Counted from the stretch's first letter, positions 1-11,676 are shown. The stretch: DNA of 64,000 bases from Pictodentalium vernedei (GCA_031216915.1 CM062290.1:384940718-385004717); one strand, 5' to 3'. Numbers and translations: made by a program. The notes: generated by a model not told the origin, from the sequence alone.

Positions 1-1804
1 TCCTTTGTAACTTTTGACAGCAGTGACAATGACATAGCGTGATCGCGCCAAAAAACCAAAGGGTAATGATGGTTATCTTCCTTTGTCAAGAGTGGCATGT
101 CAGAATACATTTCGATCTCTTACCTGAGCTTCGACAAAAGCGATCGGCAATCTGTGTTCGGGTGTTGTTCTTCGTGACTGCGTTTTATGTCAGCATACAT
201 GAGGTCTAGCAGACTTTCGGGCGAACAAGCTGATGCTGATGCTTCAACTTGTCCCGGATCACTGGATGTGAGATTGACCCGTGTCGGCTGTGTCAGCTGT
301 GTGGCCATGATGCTTTCCGAATCGGAATCAACAAGGCCGTGATATTTCAGGTCATCCAACAGGAAGTCTTCAATAAGATTGTTTTCTACCTCAGCTTTGC
401 CAGCCACCATTCCTTTGAATCGCGGGTCAAGGAAGATGGCAGTCATAACTTGGGCCTCTTTTAATGGGAATCTGTTTGTAAGCTGCATCAGAAGCTCATC
501 TCTAAATGTGCTCACACCTTTTGCTGAATCTTTGGCAAGTTTTTTCAGTGTTATAATATACGGGATGACCATTGATACAGTAACATGCTGATCGGTGCTC
601 AACATTGTGGTCGCTTCAGCTGTAGGTTTAAGGATCGGGAGAGCTGCCGAAAGAACGTCATCTAGGGATTTATTCAATGGCGGGGGAGGGATCGAGGCAC
701 AGTTTTTACGACTCAGACACTCCACAAGGGTGAGTGATATCGGAACCTTATTTCTGTTGATCCATTTCAGCAAGAAGTAGGTACTATTGAATCGTGTAGT
801 GACGTCAATGGGTGGGTTTGTTTCTTTCACTTTCAACTTCTTTGTCTGGTCATCGGGATCATCACTATCTTTCTGATGTTTGTGACGAGCACTCAAACCG
901 ACTGTTGAGGAATTGAAAAACTCTGCAATCCTATGTACCATCGAAATTAGGTTCTTCAGCATGGGCTGGGTGTCGAGGGCGGAATTGATGCAAAGCTGGA
1001 GTCTGTGTGCCGCACATCCCAACCAACGGATGTGTAACAACCTAGCTGTGCAGGGCATGACATTCGTCGTATCTGTTGTCGTGCACATAATCAAATTCGT
1101 CGGAATATTGAATTTGTCGAGCTCGACTCTGACAAGTGCCTCGGTAGAAACAGCTGTGTGGTCTGCATCCTTCAATTCCAGACACACAACAGATAAACAT
1201 CTCGTTTTGAATTTCCATGTGTTGTCAATATAGTGGATTGTCAACACCATAAAATTTGAAGCATTGTTCACTTTTCAGTGATCAAAGGTTATTGAGGGGC
1301 GGGTGTCATCAATATCTGTTTTCAGATGTCTCCTCATTGAGGCTTCAACCGACTCTCACATATCCCCTAATCGACGTGATAATGTTGATGGGTGGGGTGG
1401 GCTATATTCCCCCTTAGTTAACACTCCACACAAATTTTTAAGACCCTTGCCAGCAACAGCTTCGAAAGGGCTCCCGTCGACAACAACGAAAGAAAGCAGT
1501 GCATGATCATAACACGATTTGGTTTCAGAACTCAGGGCGAAGTTAGTCATGGTCAGCTGTCTCTTACTGCTTGGCCATGCTTCAACATCACCGCCACCAC
1601 AGCGACATGTGTTTCTGGTTTCCATTTGAGATTATCAGATTTTGTCTTGCACTCATCGTGTTGTTCTCGGTGTTTACATTTCATGTGGGCCCACAACTGT
1701 GATGTTGTTCCCGTTTTGTTCATCTTCAAGGCCGATCCACACTGCTTACAAACATACTTGTCACCTGACACCGAGATGGTAAAATGTTTTTTAATTTCTG
1801 CCAT
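1..1804 (-). pseudogene. hAT transposase with BED zinc finger, broken
   Basis: A cut-and-paste transposase of the hAT/ZBED kind. Reading from 1804 downward, the first part (1804-1553) carries a BED-type zinc finger: YVCKQCG with the Cys pair, then WAHMKCKH with the His pair. The second part (1625-1356, another frame) has the stretch FVVVDGSPFEAVAGKGLKNL, which in hAT proteins follows the zinc finger. The third part (1271-120, same frame as the second) contains WLGCAAHRLQLCINSAL and FLDPRFKGM, both hAT core motifs. The reading then hits a TAA at 122-120. Beyond it, in the same frame, the hAT C-terminal dimerisation region continues to the window edge (HHYPLVFWRDHAMSLSLLS). At least one frameshift and two in-frame stops show the copy is dead. 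The family assignment is firm; I name no gene. Confidence 0.85.
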
Positions 1805-2417
1805 TTTCTAACTTTCTAACAACAAAGTGAACAAACAGACAGAAACGTCATCGGTGTCCGGTGTTTATGAAAAGTGGCATGCCGATAGAATTCCAGCAGT
1901 CCGCATATGTCAGTCGCGGTGTTTCCCATGACCAGCTCTTGAAGTTTAGGCAATCAACATTCAACAGCATACATGATCATCAAGGTTGCCTGAGAATCCG
2001 AAATATATAGAATATACCACATTCTGTGACCTCTGTCCTGGATGTGTAGTGTAGTCTGTCTGGCTTTTAATTTTCGGGTCATATTTTTGAAAGTTGAAAG
2101 TTGAAACATCGGCAAACCGGACGGTGCGATGCATTCGTTTAGCTAACTATTATATGTTCGAAAATGAATGAAATTTCAGGCATTTAGACATTTCGGTAGC
2201 TCAGCAGTATGTTATACGTGCATGACTGTTGTAGTGTTGATTCGGATTAGCAGTGTGGAAACTGTCGAAGATATCGAGTATAGATACTTATTTACTTAGT
2301 ATCACTTACGGTCACGGATGACAGTAGAAACGTAAATGGACTATCGTAATGATACAAATCAGAAACAATGGCCGGTAATCGATAGGAGAACTCTTTTCCG
2401 TAGCCACTATGATCGAT

Positions 2418-2524
2418 GTCTAACTATTCAAAATTTTCAAATTCATGACTTCGAATTCGAATTGAATCAAATATTCGTGACAATTTCGAATCGAATTGAA
2501 TAGTCGAATATTCGCATGGCCCTA
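2418..2524 (-). repeat. 5' terminal and subterminal repeats of the hAT element
   Basis: AT-rich block made of repeated TTCGAAT/ATTCGAA words ending in the terminal CATGGCCCTA. The hAT consensus end TAG plus G-rich bases is seen on the minus strand. Confidence 0.65.
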
Positions 2525-2532
2525 AGTTAAAT

Positions 2533-2987
2533 GTACCAAAATGGGTATAAACCACACATACTATGCTTCCAATCCAGACAACCAAACATACCCCAAAACA
2601 CCACATTGTACTGCATGTGTACTTATAGCAAGCAAAGGATACTAAAAGGCGTAAGGTGGGTAAGTGGTACCATGGGCTAACAGTACACTAACAAGGGTAA
2701 ATATCATCCATACTTCACTACCATATGATCTAGGGGTCGATTTAATTTTTTAAAATTGAATAGCAGTTTACTAACTTTGATAAATTTTGATTAGCATTTC
2801 CTATTATATGTTTTTGTCATGTGAAATTGATTTGCTATAGTTGAAAATTGATTCATAAATCGTAATGCGAATCCACTTAAATCAAGCCCTGAGGTCCATA
2901 TCAGACAACCACACACACCCAATAAGATCACATGACCTAGTATCACATACTACAGGTGGCAACAATACAATGGTGTAAGGCATTAGG
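2533..2987. other. no recognised feature
   Basis: AT-rich sequence between the hAT end and the first MITE. No open frame, hairpin or repeat that I can support. Confidence 0.6.
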
Positions 2988-2995
2988 TGGGTTAA

Positions 2996-3243
2996 CAAGC
3001 CTGGAATAAAGCAATCTGTTATTTGCAGAATGAGGTCTCTTGAGGGAGAATTTGCTGATGCAATCCCATTCAGTGGGGCAATTTATCTACTGGGTACCTT
3101 CTGTTTAGGTTTGAGATCTTGATTCAGATTGAGGTTCACAGAGGGTAAATTGGTGATGCTACCCTGCTGTGCAAGGTATCATCACAAATTCACCCTTTGG
3201 GGACCTCATTCTGCAGATGACTGTCTGCTCATTTCCAGACTTG
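2996..3243 (+). mobile_element. MITE family A, copy 1
   Basis: A 248-bp non-autonomous element with inverted ends starting CAAGCCTGGAATAAAGCAAT and finishing ATTTCCAGACTTG. The arms run inward for about 50 bp (AATGAGGTCTC against GGGGACCTCATT). It is flanked by related GTGGGT(T)AA words. The same element recurs at 7057-7306 (opposite orientation) and 55571-55826. No coding capacity. Confidence 0.75.
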
Positions 3244-3289
3244 GGTGGGTAAATTGTATTGAGAGTTAACAGTTCTTTCATACGAGTGA

Positions 3290-3790
3290 AAAATAGTAAT
3301 TTATTACATGCCTGTTCTATGTAATCGCCATCTACAACAACACTAAACCGTGTGGAAAATGAAAATCTGTTCCGCACATATGTGCGGAATGGAAATTGTT
3401 TACAGACTACTTTTAAATAGAAGCATAATTTCACTGGAATTTTCTACAAATCGTGCCACACAGTTGCAATTTGAATGGCTAGTGATAGCTGAAAATCGTC
3501 CCCTGAGGTCCAATGTGTTCTATGTGCCAGTAGGCACATTGGAACTCAGGGGGACAGAACAGTAACATGGGTTCCCCTTGCAAATTCGCAAATTTGGTTG
3601 GCAATAAAATGTGTTCTTTTTGTTAATAGTTGTCAAATGAACTGCTGAGTGCCCTTCAAATAATCAGGGTTTTTTTATAGACAGGAAGGCATGTAATAAA
3701 CACAGAATGACACACACGTGTGAATGGGTTAATCAATATAACACTTGATTAACCCATTCACACGCGCGTGTCGTTCTGTGTATGTCTTTC
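3290..3790 (+). mobile_element. Palindromic element PAL1, copy 1
   Basis: Non-coding repeat holding two separate hairpins. One is the GTCCCCTGAG hairpin at 3498-3555. The other is near the right end (about 3712-3783), with arms reading GAATGGGTTAATC and GATTAACCCATTC. Other copies are at about 5920-6450, 42985-43480 and 61300-63005. The left part includes a short palindrome CCGCACATATGTGCGG (about 3374-3389). Confidence 0.7.
3498..3555. repeat. Hairpin P (GTCCCCTGAG...), shortened copy
   Basis: Inverted repeat with arms GTCCCCTGAGGTCCAATGTG and the matching right arm. The right arm is shorter because the TAGAACACA segment seen in other copies is missing. Confidence 0.75.
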
Positions 3791-3985
3791 AAAACTTGTT
3801 GATTTCTATGACAAAAATGGTGAGATTTTTTTCAGTGAAACAACCTGTCGATTTTTATTACAAAACGTGACCACGGTTTATGAAAAACCTGGCAATTTTA
3901 TTACAGAAGTGGCAGGCTATGACAAAACCTGGTGATTTTTTGGCAAAAGTGGGAGCTATGACAAAACTTGTCAGTTATTAAAAAA
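3790..3985. repeat. Degenerate short tandem repeat
   Basis: Loose repeats of a word like AACCTGTCGATTTTTATTAC / GACAAAACCTGGTGATTTTT, roughly 45-60 bp apart. Heavily diverged; period uncertain. Confidence 0.4.
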
Positions 3986-4746
3986 GTGGGCATAACAGTA
4001 TGTATCATTGCGATGAATGAAAACTAGGTCATTGTGACCTTTTTTTATGCTTGACTGCACTTACTACAAAATTGGGATCCAGGTCATGTTTTCAATACTA
4101 TACAAATGGTATCCCTGGCATTTCTTGAAGGGCACAGGTCACACTTTATGATATACTGGCCTTGCTGTATTCAGGGTTTGTAAAGGTCATCAAATCCTGG
4201 AAAAGTCATCGAAAACAAAAATATTTTTTCCAGGCCTGGAAGTTACGTAAAAATGGGGTTCTCTTTTGCTGTTGTCTAGAATAGTCATTGAAATTTGTCA
4301 TCGTAATGATGCAGTCTGCCATCTCCCCTAAAAATTGTGCATAAAAATCCCCTAAAAAGAGAGCGTGGTGGTCTACTGATGAGGAAAGGTCATGCAAATC
4401 GGGTTCAAAGTTTGGGAAAAGTCATAGAATTTGATTTTCAAAAAGTGTATGAACCCTGTGAAAAGGAAGAAAACTTCCATACCATAACAGCTTAATATGT
4501 GGATGACAAAAGTGTATCACTGATTGGACATATATCGGAATGAAAGTTATAATCTTTCTGTCAACAAGGTTATAAAATTGTCCATAATTTTGTGTTTTGA
4601 ATAACATACTTTTCAGGATGGTAATTTAATATGACAGGCATACTTTGTGATTTGTCTTTTAGTTATATTGTTGGTTTTCTGTAACTATAGTTAAATCTTG
4701 ACAGCATGTGAGCAATATACTTTCCCAAGTGATTCAGACCCAAAAT
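3986..4746. other. no recognised feature
   Basis: AT-rich spacer. Several short open frames on both strands are not supported by any motif. Confidence 0.55.
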
Positions 4747-4798
4747 TTATTTATTTATTTATTGGTGTTTAAGGTCACAAATATCTGCACAATGGTTA
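4747..4798 (-). repeat. Solo SINE tail A
   Basis: Minus-strand copy of the 3' end shared by the SINEs here: the ATTTATTTATTTATTGGTG / TTTAAGGTCACA block followed by CTGCACAATGG. It is a 5'-truncated insertion of about 50 bp. Confidence 0.7.
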
Positions 4799-5664
4799 AT
4801 CTTGACCATAACATGGAGATTAAGTTTCTCTTAACTGGCAGTCTTTCAAATACTACTGGCACTTCTGCTAATCCCTTAAACTTAAAAAAAAAATTGCTGG
4901 GAAGAAAACTCCCTCCCAATTGGTTTAGTGCTAATCTACTTTTCCTGTAATATGAACTCCCAACAGATGAATTCCAGTAACATGCATCATCACAGGTCTA
5001 CGATATGAAAGTTCTTTATACGTTAAATCGACAATTGTCTCCAGGCTGCAATAGTTCTCTATTTTGCATGTTTAAAAAAAGAAAAGAAATGATTAAAAAT
5101 GGTCTCGACTGAGTTTTAAACATTTCCCCCAATACAAGTAAAAATGTGTGGATAAAATACAAATCTGTATTGAGGGTAGCAAGAACACATGCAATGATTC
5201 AATTCAGAAAGAGATTGGTTTTTAACCTGCACTCAATAATTGGGATAGAGTTATTACACTGTGTTGGATAACAGTAATTACAGTGAAAAATAAATCAACA
5301 ATAAATTAGACTAGTTCATTTTTTGCCCTGATGATATTTTTATATAGGCCTGCCATTAAATATGAAAAATAAAACAAAGAAACAGCTGAAACTCAACATG
5401 AGTGGTTATAGTACAAGTGGAACAATGAATGGGGATTATGTCATGCACAATGTAAGAATGCAATACCATGACATCATATCTTCATTCACAAAAATCAATT
5501 CATAGACACTGAATGATTGTCAAATCAGATGCTGTAACAAATTGTGCCCAATACCCTCATCATGCAAACAGGACAAGAAAAGAAAGAATATTCTAAGATA
5601 AATTGGTTATCTGTTAATGGAAAGGTTAAGACATTTCAATGAGGTTGAGAGTACTGTTTTTTTA
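4799..5664. other. no recognised feature
   Basis: AT-rich sequence, no motif-bearing open frame, no repeat that I can match elsewhere in the window. Confidence 0.55.
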
Positions 5665-5668
5665 AATG

Positions 5669-5915
5669 TTATTTATAGGTGTTTAATGGCATTTTTGGCA
5701 GATAGGGTCACCTTGCATCAGTTTTTATGGGTGGAGGAAGCTGGAGTACCCAGAGAGAACCACCAAGGAGCAGTGAGAAACTGTCAGACCCCCAACATAT
5801 TAACTCCACACAAGCCGGGTTAGCATTGATTGAAGACAAGTGCAGAATCAATATTTGGAATGCCTTAGAACAATCAAGATTAAGTGCCTTGCCCAAGGAC
5901 ACACACAGACCCACA
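5669..5915 (-). mobile_element. SINE body and tail, head lost
   Basis: Minus-strand SINE copy. It holds the body words GGGTGGAGGAAGC, GTACCCAGAGAGAACCACC and GTGCCTTGCCCAAGGACAC (reverse of GTCCTTGGGCAAGGCAC). The tRNA- or 5S-like head is missing: the copy ends where PAL1 sequence begins. Confidence 0.75.
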
Positions 5916-5919
5916 CAAG

Positions 5920-6450
5920 CGTGTGGATGGGTTAATCGATATGGCTTGAGTGTCAGTGTGAAAGGATAAAACAAGAGGCCACAGGCCTCAAGTTTTATCT
6001 TTCTGCGATGGCACAAGTGCTATATTGATTAACCCATTCACATGCATGCCTCGTTCTGTGTTTATTACATGCCTTGATGTCTACAAAAGCAATTATTAGA
6101 AGGACACTCAGCAATTCATTTGACAACTCGTCCCCTGAGTTCCAGTAGGCACATAGAACACATTGGAACTCGGGACAAACTATCAACAAAAAGAACACAT
6201 TTTATCGCAAATCAAATAAACGAGTGGAACCTGTATTAGTATTCTAAGGCATCGTTGGTGATTCAAATTGTAATTGCAGTGCACAATTTGTAGGATATTC
6301 CAGTGAAATTTTGCTTCCTTTTAAAAAATAGTCTGTCAACGATTTCCATTTGGCAATTGTATGCAGAATGGATTTTCATTTTCTGCATGGTTTAGTGTTG
6401 CTGTTAATGGAGATTTTATAGAACAGTTGTGTAATAAAATGCAATTACCT
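5920..6450 (-). mobile_element. PAL1 element, copy 2
   Basis: Opposite orientation to copy 1. It contains the second hairpin with arms GATGGGTTAATCGATATGG and GCTATATTGATTAACCCAT (about 5927-6042), the TTTATTACATGCC block, and hairpin P at 6130-6176 with one arm shortened. Confidence 0.7.
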
Positions 6451-6511
6451 CTTGTCAGGATGAGACCATTGACCATTTGGTTTGAAGTCCAATGTCTTAA
6501 CCACCAGTGAG
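6440..6511 (-). repeat. tRNA-like SINE head remnant
   Basis: Contains GACCATTTGGTTTGAAGTCCAATGTCTTAACCACCAGTGAGC. Its reverse complement has the A-box-like GCTCACTGGTGGTTAAGAC and the GGACTTCAAACC anticodon-arm-like words found in the type-2 SINE heads at 34121 and 23178. Not a functional tRNA gene. Confidence 0.55.
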
Positions 6512-7048
6512 CGGTATAAGAATATTTATGTGAGAATTGTCCTCTGAAGGTAAATGATAAGCAGTTTTTATCTTATTTTCACCGATGAATATAAGTAAGG
6601 ATGAAGAGATAATTTGATTGCCCTGGAAAAACTTGGAATGAGACAACATATTTCACCTAAGTGTACTGGCAAGAATTATTGGTGTCATTGTGAATGTCAG
6701 GCCATGTTTGGAGCACTCCTCATTTCGTTACTCCATTACCACCAATATCACCAGCTTCTGTTAGCTTTCAAAGGAGGAAATAATTCAGTTTTTCAGTGTG
6801 TTGATATAAATGTTCGTGTTATGGATTTATTCCATTATTTATAGATAGTTTCTTTGATCGACTTACTGTTGTTACTAGCCATTTAGATGGGGTTATGTTT
6901 CTGTGAACTGATGAATGCATGTTTTAACACCAAGAAAACTGAAGTTGAGCCGACTTGACAGAGATGTAATAGAGCAGGTGCTCTTGCACTGATAGGTCTG
7001 GGCAATAGTGAACTGGGGTAAGTTATAAAATTTGAACAGGTGTTTCTG
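6512..7048. other. no recognised feature
   Basis: Unannotated AT-rich spacer; open frames here have no recognisable motifs. Confidence 0.55.
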
Positions 7049-7056
7049 GTCATGTG

Positions 7057-7306
7057 CAAGCCTGAAAATAAGCAGACTGTTATCTACAACATGAGGTCCC
7101 CAGAGGGTGAATTTGGTGATGCTACCCTTCACAGCAGGGTAGCATCACAAAATTTACCCTTTGTGAACTTCAGTCTGAATCAAGGTCTCAAGCCAAAACA
7201 GAAAGATGTACCTAGAGGACAAATTGGCCAACTGTATGGAATAGCATCAGCAAATTCACCCTCTGGGGACCCCATTTTGCAAATGACAGGTTGCTTATCA
7301 GGCTTG
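7057..7306 (-). mobile_element. MITE family A, copy 2, with 8-bp target duplication
   Basis: A 250-bp element starting CAAGCCTGAAAATAAGCAGA and ending GCTTATCAGGCTTG. It is flanked on both sides by GTCATGTG (7049-7056 and 7307-7314). An exact 8-bp duplication with long inverted ends fits a hAT- or MULE-like cut-and-paste element. An inner palindrome, GCTACCCTTCACAGCAGGGTAGC, lies in the middle. Confidence 0.8.
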
Positions 7307-7396
7307 GTCATGTGTTGTCAACCTAAACAGACACTCAGCACTTGACTAGAACACATGCTAGCTCATAATCATTGAGCAGCATGTGATAAATAGATT

Positions 7397-7758
7397 GGGA
7401 GCATGGTGACTCAGTGGTAGACTGTTGGACTTCTAAGCTAGAGGTCCCGAGTTCGACCCGAGATGACCCGTGTTGTGTCCTTGGGCAAGGCACTTTATCC
7501 CAGTTGCCTACATGGGGGCACGATGATGCCGTGTACTGAGGCATACTGCATGTTGATGGTGCACATGTCTTCAACTGCTGTAACCCTGCTTGAGTGGAGC
7601 TTGAACAGAGTTAGAATGTTGAGGAGCTGACAGTTGCTCGTCGATGCTCGGTGGTTCTCTCTGGGTACTCCGGCTTCCTCCACCCGTAAAACTGTCACGG
7701 TCACAATTAGCCATTATGCATAAGTATGTGACCTTAAACACCAATAAATAAATAAATT
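7397..7758 (+). mobile_element. SINE, tRNA-like head variant, tail A
   Basis: Begins GGGAGCATGGTGACTCAGTG, a tRNA-like A box, then a B-box-like GAGTTCGACCC. The body word GTCCTTGGGCAAGGCACTTT and the distal body GGTACTCCGGCTTCCTCCAC follow, and it ends in tail A (GTATGTGACCTTAAACACC then AATAAATAAATAAA). The head differs from the commonest type (GGACTTCTAAGC instead of CAGGCTGCAAGC). No clear target duplication. Confidence 0.8.
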
Positions 7759-8224
7759 CAGGCCCTAAAATTTGCCAAGAATCAGAATCATGATTTTCAT
7801 TTCGTGTCTTGCAAATAGCCTTTGATTCCTGTGCTAACATAATATTGTGATTCTCACAAATGTTGGTGAATTTGAAGGCCTGAAATTCACTCTTTTTACC
7901 CAGTCATGTAAGAGTTAATTTTAGAACCAGTGTTAAGCTTTTGTTTCTAAAGAAAAAAACTACTCAAAGTTTGCTAAGCACCAAATATTTGACACTTCAT
8001 TGTGAAATTTGCTTGTGACATATTTGCGATATTTTTGGTTTATATGATTGAGAAATGTATTGAGATGGTCCCCAGTGTTTTCATTAGCTCTCTTGACACG
8101 CAGACTTTTCGTGACAGTCATGGAAAGCATGTGATTTTCATGATGTTTTTGTGTACTGTCTACATGTACATGACGTGTAGGGTATTCAATCCTCATTTCA
8201 ACACAAACTCTTGTCATTTAATGA
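7759..8224. other. no recognised feature; probably the Tc1 element's 5' flank
   Basis: Non-coding. It should contain the left inverted end of the Tc1-like element that follows, but I could not pair it with a right end. Confidence 0.4.
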
Positions 8225-8230
8225 TTGAAT

Positions 8231-9253
8231 ATGGCAAATGCAAATGTAAGAAGACATTTGTCTGAAGCAGAAATGTGGCAGGCTGTAGGGATGGTGGAGC
8301 AAGGGGCTACCCATCGTCAGGTTGGTGAAGCCCTTGGTGTGCACCATAGGGTGATTACCAGAGCCTGGGCAAGATTTCAGCGGTATGGCACACCAGTAAG
8401 GTGGCAGAGACAGGGCAACATCTGCAGCCGAAGACCGGTTTTTGATCATTCAGGCCCATAGGAGCCGCTTTGCAACAGCAACACAGCTTCACAGTGACCT
8501 TCAGAATGCATCTGGGGTAAATGTTTTGATGCAGACTATCCTGGCAAGGTTGCACGAATGTGGTCTCCGATCGAGAAGACCATGTATTCACATTCTGCTG
8601 TCCCAGAACCACTGCCAGGCACGATATGAATGGGCCATGGACCACGTTGGGTGGACCAGAGAAGATTGGCAACCTGTTCTTTTTACAGATGAGTCAAGTT
8701 ACTACCGAAACCACACAGATAGGCATTCAAGGGTATGGAGAAGACCAGGAGAGTGATTCCATGCAGCCAACATTGCTGAGCATGACCGATATGGTGGAGG
8801 GGTCAATCATGGTCTAGGATGGCATCAGCAGGGATGGACGTACAGGGCCTTGAACATGGTACATTGACTTCACAGCGGTATATTGATGAGATCCTGGATG
8901 TCCATGTCAGGTTGTATGCAGGTGCAGTTGGTGATAGATTCATTCTGATGGACGATAATGCCCGTCCTCATGTTGCCCATGCTGTCGGGGAGTACCGACA
9001 GAGGGAGGGGATTGAGCATATGGACTGGCCAGAAAGATCCCCTGACCTCAATCCAATCGAACATGTCTGGGATGAGTTGCAGCTTGCAATTTCAGCCCGT
9101 CCAGTCCAGCCAAGAAGTGGCCAGGAGCTTGGTGCCATGCTGGTCCAAGAATGGAACAAGATCCCAGAAAGGACCACCAGGAACCTGATTGGGAGCATGA
9201 GAAGGCGTTGTCAAGCTGTAATTAACAGTAATGGGTCTCATACTCGATATTGA
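8231..9253 (+). pseudogene. Tc1/mariner-type transposase, broken
   Basis: A DDE transposase of the Tc1 kind, close to full family length. The ATG at 8231 starts a paired helix-turn-helix region (LSEAEMWQAVGMVEQGATHR, then VITRAWARFQRYG). The three acidic residues survive: LFTDES near 8680, LMDDNARPHV near 8950 and DLNPIEHVWDE near 9050. There are 34 residues between the second Asp and the Glu, so it is DD34E. At least four lesions interrupt it: a frameshift near 8435, a TGA at 8754-8756, a frameshift in the G run near 8797, and a TAG at 8815-8817 where the family usually has Trp. Terminal inverted repeats could not be assigned. It is inactive but not very old. Confidence 0.9.
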
Positions 9254-9378
9254 ACCCACACCAGTTCGCCCTGTCAACTTTTTGGCAAATTGAAAAATTT
9301 CCTCTTTTACCAATAATATCCATTTGATAGCACATCTTTGCAAACAGAAGCAAGACCTGATACTCAATTTTTTACTCT

Positions 9379-10404
9379 TAACCTGCTGAGTATTTTAAAG
9401 ACATTTTTAGCTTAACTTGACAAGTCAAGATAAGCTGTTGCCATCACACATACGGAAGTCTGTTTGTCTGTGAGTCTGTTCACATTTTCCTTTAGCACAG
9501 GCTACAACCCGTAGTTCTTGTCTGTTCATCACAAACTTTCATATGCAGATTTGAGGTCACTTCTAGATGAGAACATCCCATTTTGGTCAATATCGGTTAA
9601 CCGTGATGGCTGCCCGAGCCCAAAACCCGAAAACCTTTAGCACAATCTACAGGTCGTATTTATGAAGGGATTTCATTGTAACTTGGTAGGATGACTCTGT
9701 ATAATGTCTAGATGAGAACGTCCCCTTTGGTTATGATCTGTCAACCGTGATGGCTGCCCAAGCCTGAAATCCAAAAACTTTTAGCACAGTCTACAGATCG
9801 TATTTAATATGGAAGGATTTCATTGTAACTTGCTAGGACGACTCCATATGATGTTTAGATTAGAACTTCCCCATTTGGTCATGATCTGTCAACCATGACA
9901 TCTGTCCGAGCCCAAAACACGAAAACCTTTAGCACAGTCTACAGGTCATATTTATAGAGGGATTTCATTGTACCTTGGTAGGATGTCTCCATATAATGTC
10001 TAGATTAGAACGTCCCCTTTTGTTTGTGATCAGTCAACCATGATGGTTACACAGGCCGGAAGCCCGAAAACCTTTGCCACAGTCTATAGGCCATATTTAT
10101 GAAGGGATTTCATTGTAACTTGATAGGATGACTCATTTTGGAATAATTTCACTGTAACTTGGTAACTTTGGTTGAATTACATCAACTGCGAACGTCACAT
10201 TAACCCACCCCTCAATTCTTTAGTACAGTCCACACCTTTTATTATTGAAAACATAGCATACAGGAAACAGAAATTAACATATTCTCAATTATCACAATTC
10301 CTGTTGTATTTCATACTTCTTTCATAAATAATGAACATTATCCTCTTCATTAAACACAGCACACTTTCAAGTTAAGCTACAGTGTCATTGACACTTTCAT
10401 TTTT
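9379..10404 (+). mobile_element. Non-coding element T1 with about 146-bp tandem units
   Basis: Begins TTAACCTGCTGAGTATTTT and ends near CAGTGTCATTGACACTTTCA; the same end pair bounds the array at 38461-40315. Inside are four diverged units marked by AACCTTTAGCACAGTCTACA at about 9632, 9776, 9924 and 10069, spaced 144, 148 and 145 bp. Units carry GGATTTCATTGTAACTTGGT and TCTAGATGAGAACG. No coding signal. Confidence 0.65.
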
Positions 10405-10522
10405 TTAGGGGTGGAGGGGGTGGAGGGGAAAGAGGTAAGTGTTGAATTTAATACTGTATGCAGGGTTTTTCTCATGGAAGTGAGTGGTAGTTTGGTGTGT
10501 CAGGCACTTTTACATTTTCAGC

Positions 10523-11406
10523 CACCACTTTAGAGATCGGCGGTTAAGCGAAAATTTGGTTCGGTTTCGATTTTGGTATCAAAACCGAAACTGAAACCGA
10601 AACATTTACAGAAAACCTGTCATCGCGGTTTTCAACTTCAGTGTTGAAAAACTCTAATCACGTCTTCACTACTCAGACTAAAGAGAAAAACAACCTAAAG
10701 TTAACATTGTTTTAAAACTTCAGAGTCGCAATACCCCTTTTTCAGAACAGCTGCACTAATTGGTATTGCGTTCGAGCATGGCATTTACCGCAAAAATAGA
10801 TGACAAAATTACTTCTTACGCATCCAGTTTTAAACGTTCATGTATTTATCAACTGCGATTTTCTTTTGCAGAACTGGAACTTGTCACTTGTTCCACATTT
10901 ATAATGACATATTTATTTCTACACATAATTTTGAAAGCTTGAACTCCAAAGCCATCGTCAAAATCACAGTTGAAGTTGGATGGAAACGTTGAGTTACAAT
11001 GACCTATATGAGCGACTTTTACTGGATAAAATTTTTATGGTCGGCATAATTTTTTAGGGTGTGTCGGGTTACCCTAAAGACAGGAATTTGGAGGGAGAGA
11101 CTCAGAGTAATTTTGCAACAGACTCGAGGCAAAAATCATTTATGTCAAACTTTAAACTCTTGAGATAATTTACGCAAATGTATTGTGCTCAGGAAATCAG
11201 AGTACCGGTATATTACGCAGGTGCGTTATCCTGGAAAGGGAGCCCCTGTGACACTGACTGGTGCCAAATATATATTATATGCAAATGCAATGTATTGTTA
11301 CACTTGTACAATGAAAACCGAAACTGAAAACCCAACTCTTTGAATGAAACCAAAACCAAAACCAGACCAACATGAAATTTGAAAACCGCCCATCTCTACA
11401 CCACTT
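10523..11406. mobile_element. Non-autonomous hAT element N1 with perfect 8-bp duplication
   Basis: Element 10531-11398 (868 bp). Ends are TAGAGATCGGCGGTTAA and AAACCGCCCATCTCTA. The flanking duplication is CACCACTT at 10523-10530 and 11399-11406, identical on both sides. Subterminal repeats of AACCGAAACTGAAACCGAA near both ends fit hAT subterminal binding motifs. No transposase frame, so it depends on another element. Confidence 0.9.
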
Positions 11407-11424
11407 TGGGCAAAAACTGCTATT

Positions 11425-11676
11425 TTAACCCTTTACCTAACATGAAAAGCAGACGACACATGCAAACAAAATTCTTGAATAACTAATTTTTTTCATTTTT
11501 GTCTCAAAAACATGGGTTTTGACCCCCCCATTGGAACAAGCTCGGCGAGCTTGTTCCAAAGAGGGGTCATAACCTATGTTTTTGAGACAAAAAATGATAA
11601 AATTAATGAAAATTAATAGGCGATTTTTGTGAATAGCGCTGGCCGGTTTTGGCCGTTATGTTGGGTAAAGGGTTAA
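11425..11676. mobile_element. TTAA-flanked (piggyBac-like) MITE, copy A
   Basis: Element 11429-11672 with ends CCCTTTACCTAAC and GTTGGGTAAAGGG, flanked by TTAA on both sides. The centre is a long hairpin: AAAAACATGGGTTTTGACCC...ATTGGAACAAGCTC against GAGCTTGTTCC...GGTCATAACCTATG. Sub-type with GCTGGCCGGTTTTGGCCGTT before the right end. Confidence 0.85.

Larger units (their letters stand above)
1..2524 (-). mobile_element. hAT-superfamily DNA transposon (ZBED-type), decayed, 3' end off the window
   Basis: A hAT transposon read on the minus strand. Its 5' end lies at 2524, where the terminus reads TAGGGCCATGCGAATATTCG on the minus strand. This is followed by a subterminal run of ATTCGAA-like motifs (about 2418-2510), typical of hAT subterminal transposase-binding repeats. 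Transposase remnants occupy 1804 down to 1. The 3' end and its target duplication are outside the window; the bases just outside the 5' end (2525-2532, AGTTAAAT) would be one copy of an 8-bp target duplication. Between 1805 and 2417 there is about 600 bp of non-coding element sequence with no feature I can name. Confidence 0.8.

Noticed and set aside
8698..8830. A second small gene inside the Tc1 region
   Set aside because: The alternate frame is the transposase itself continuing after a frameshift.
9387..9420. Right inverted end of the first Tc1 element
   Set aside because: The bases belong to the start of the T1 repeat; no convincing pairing with the left flank was found.
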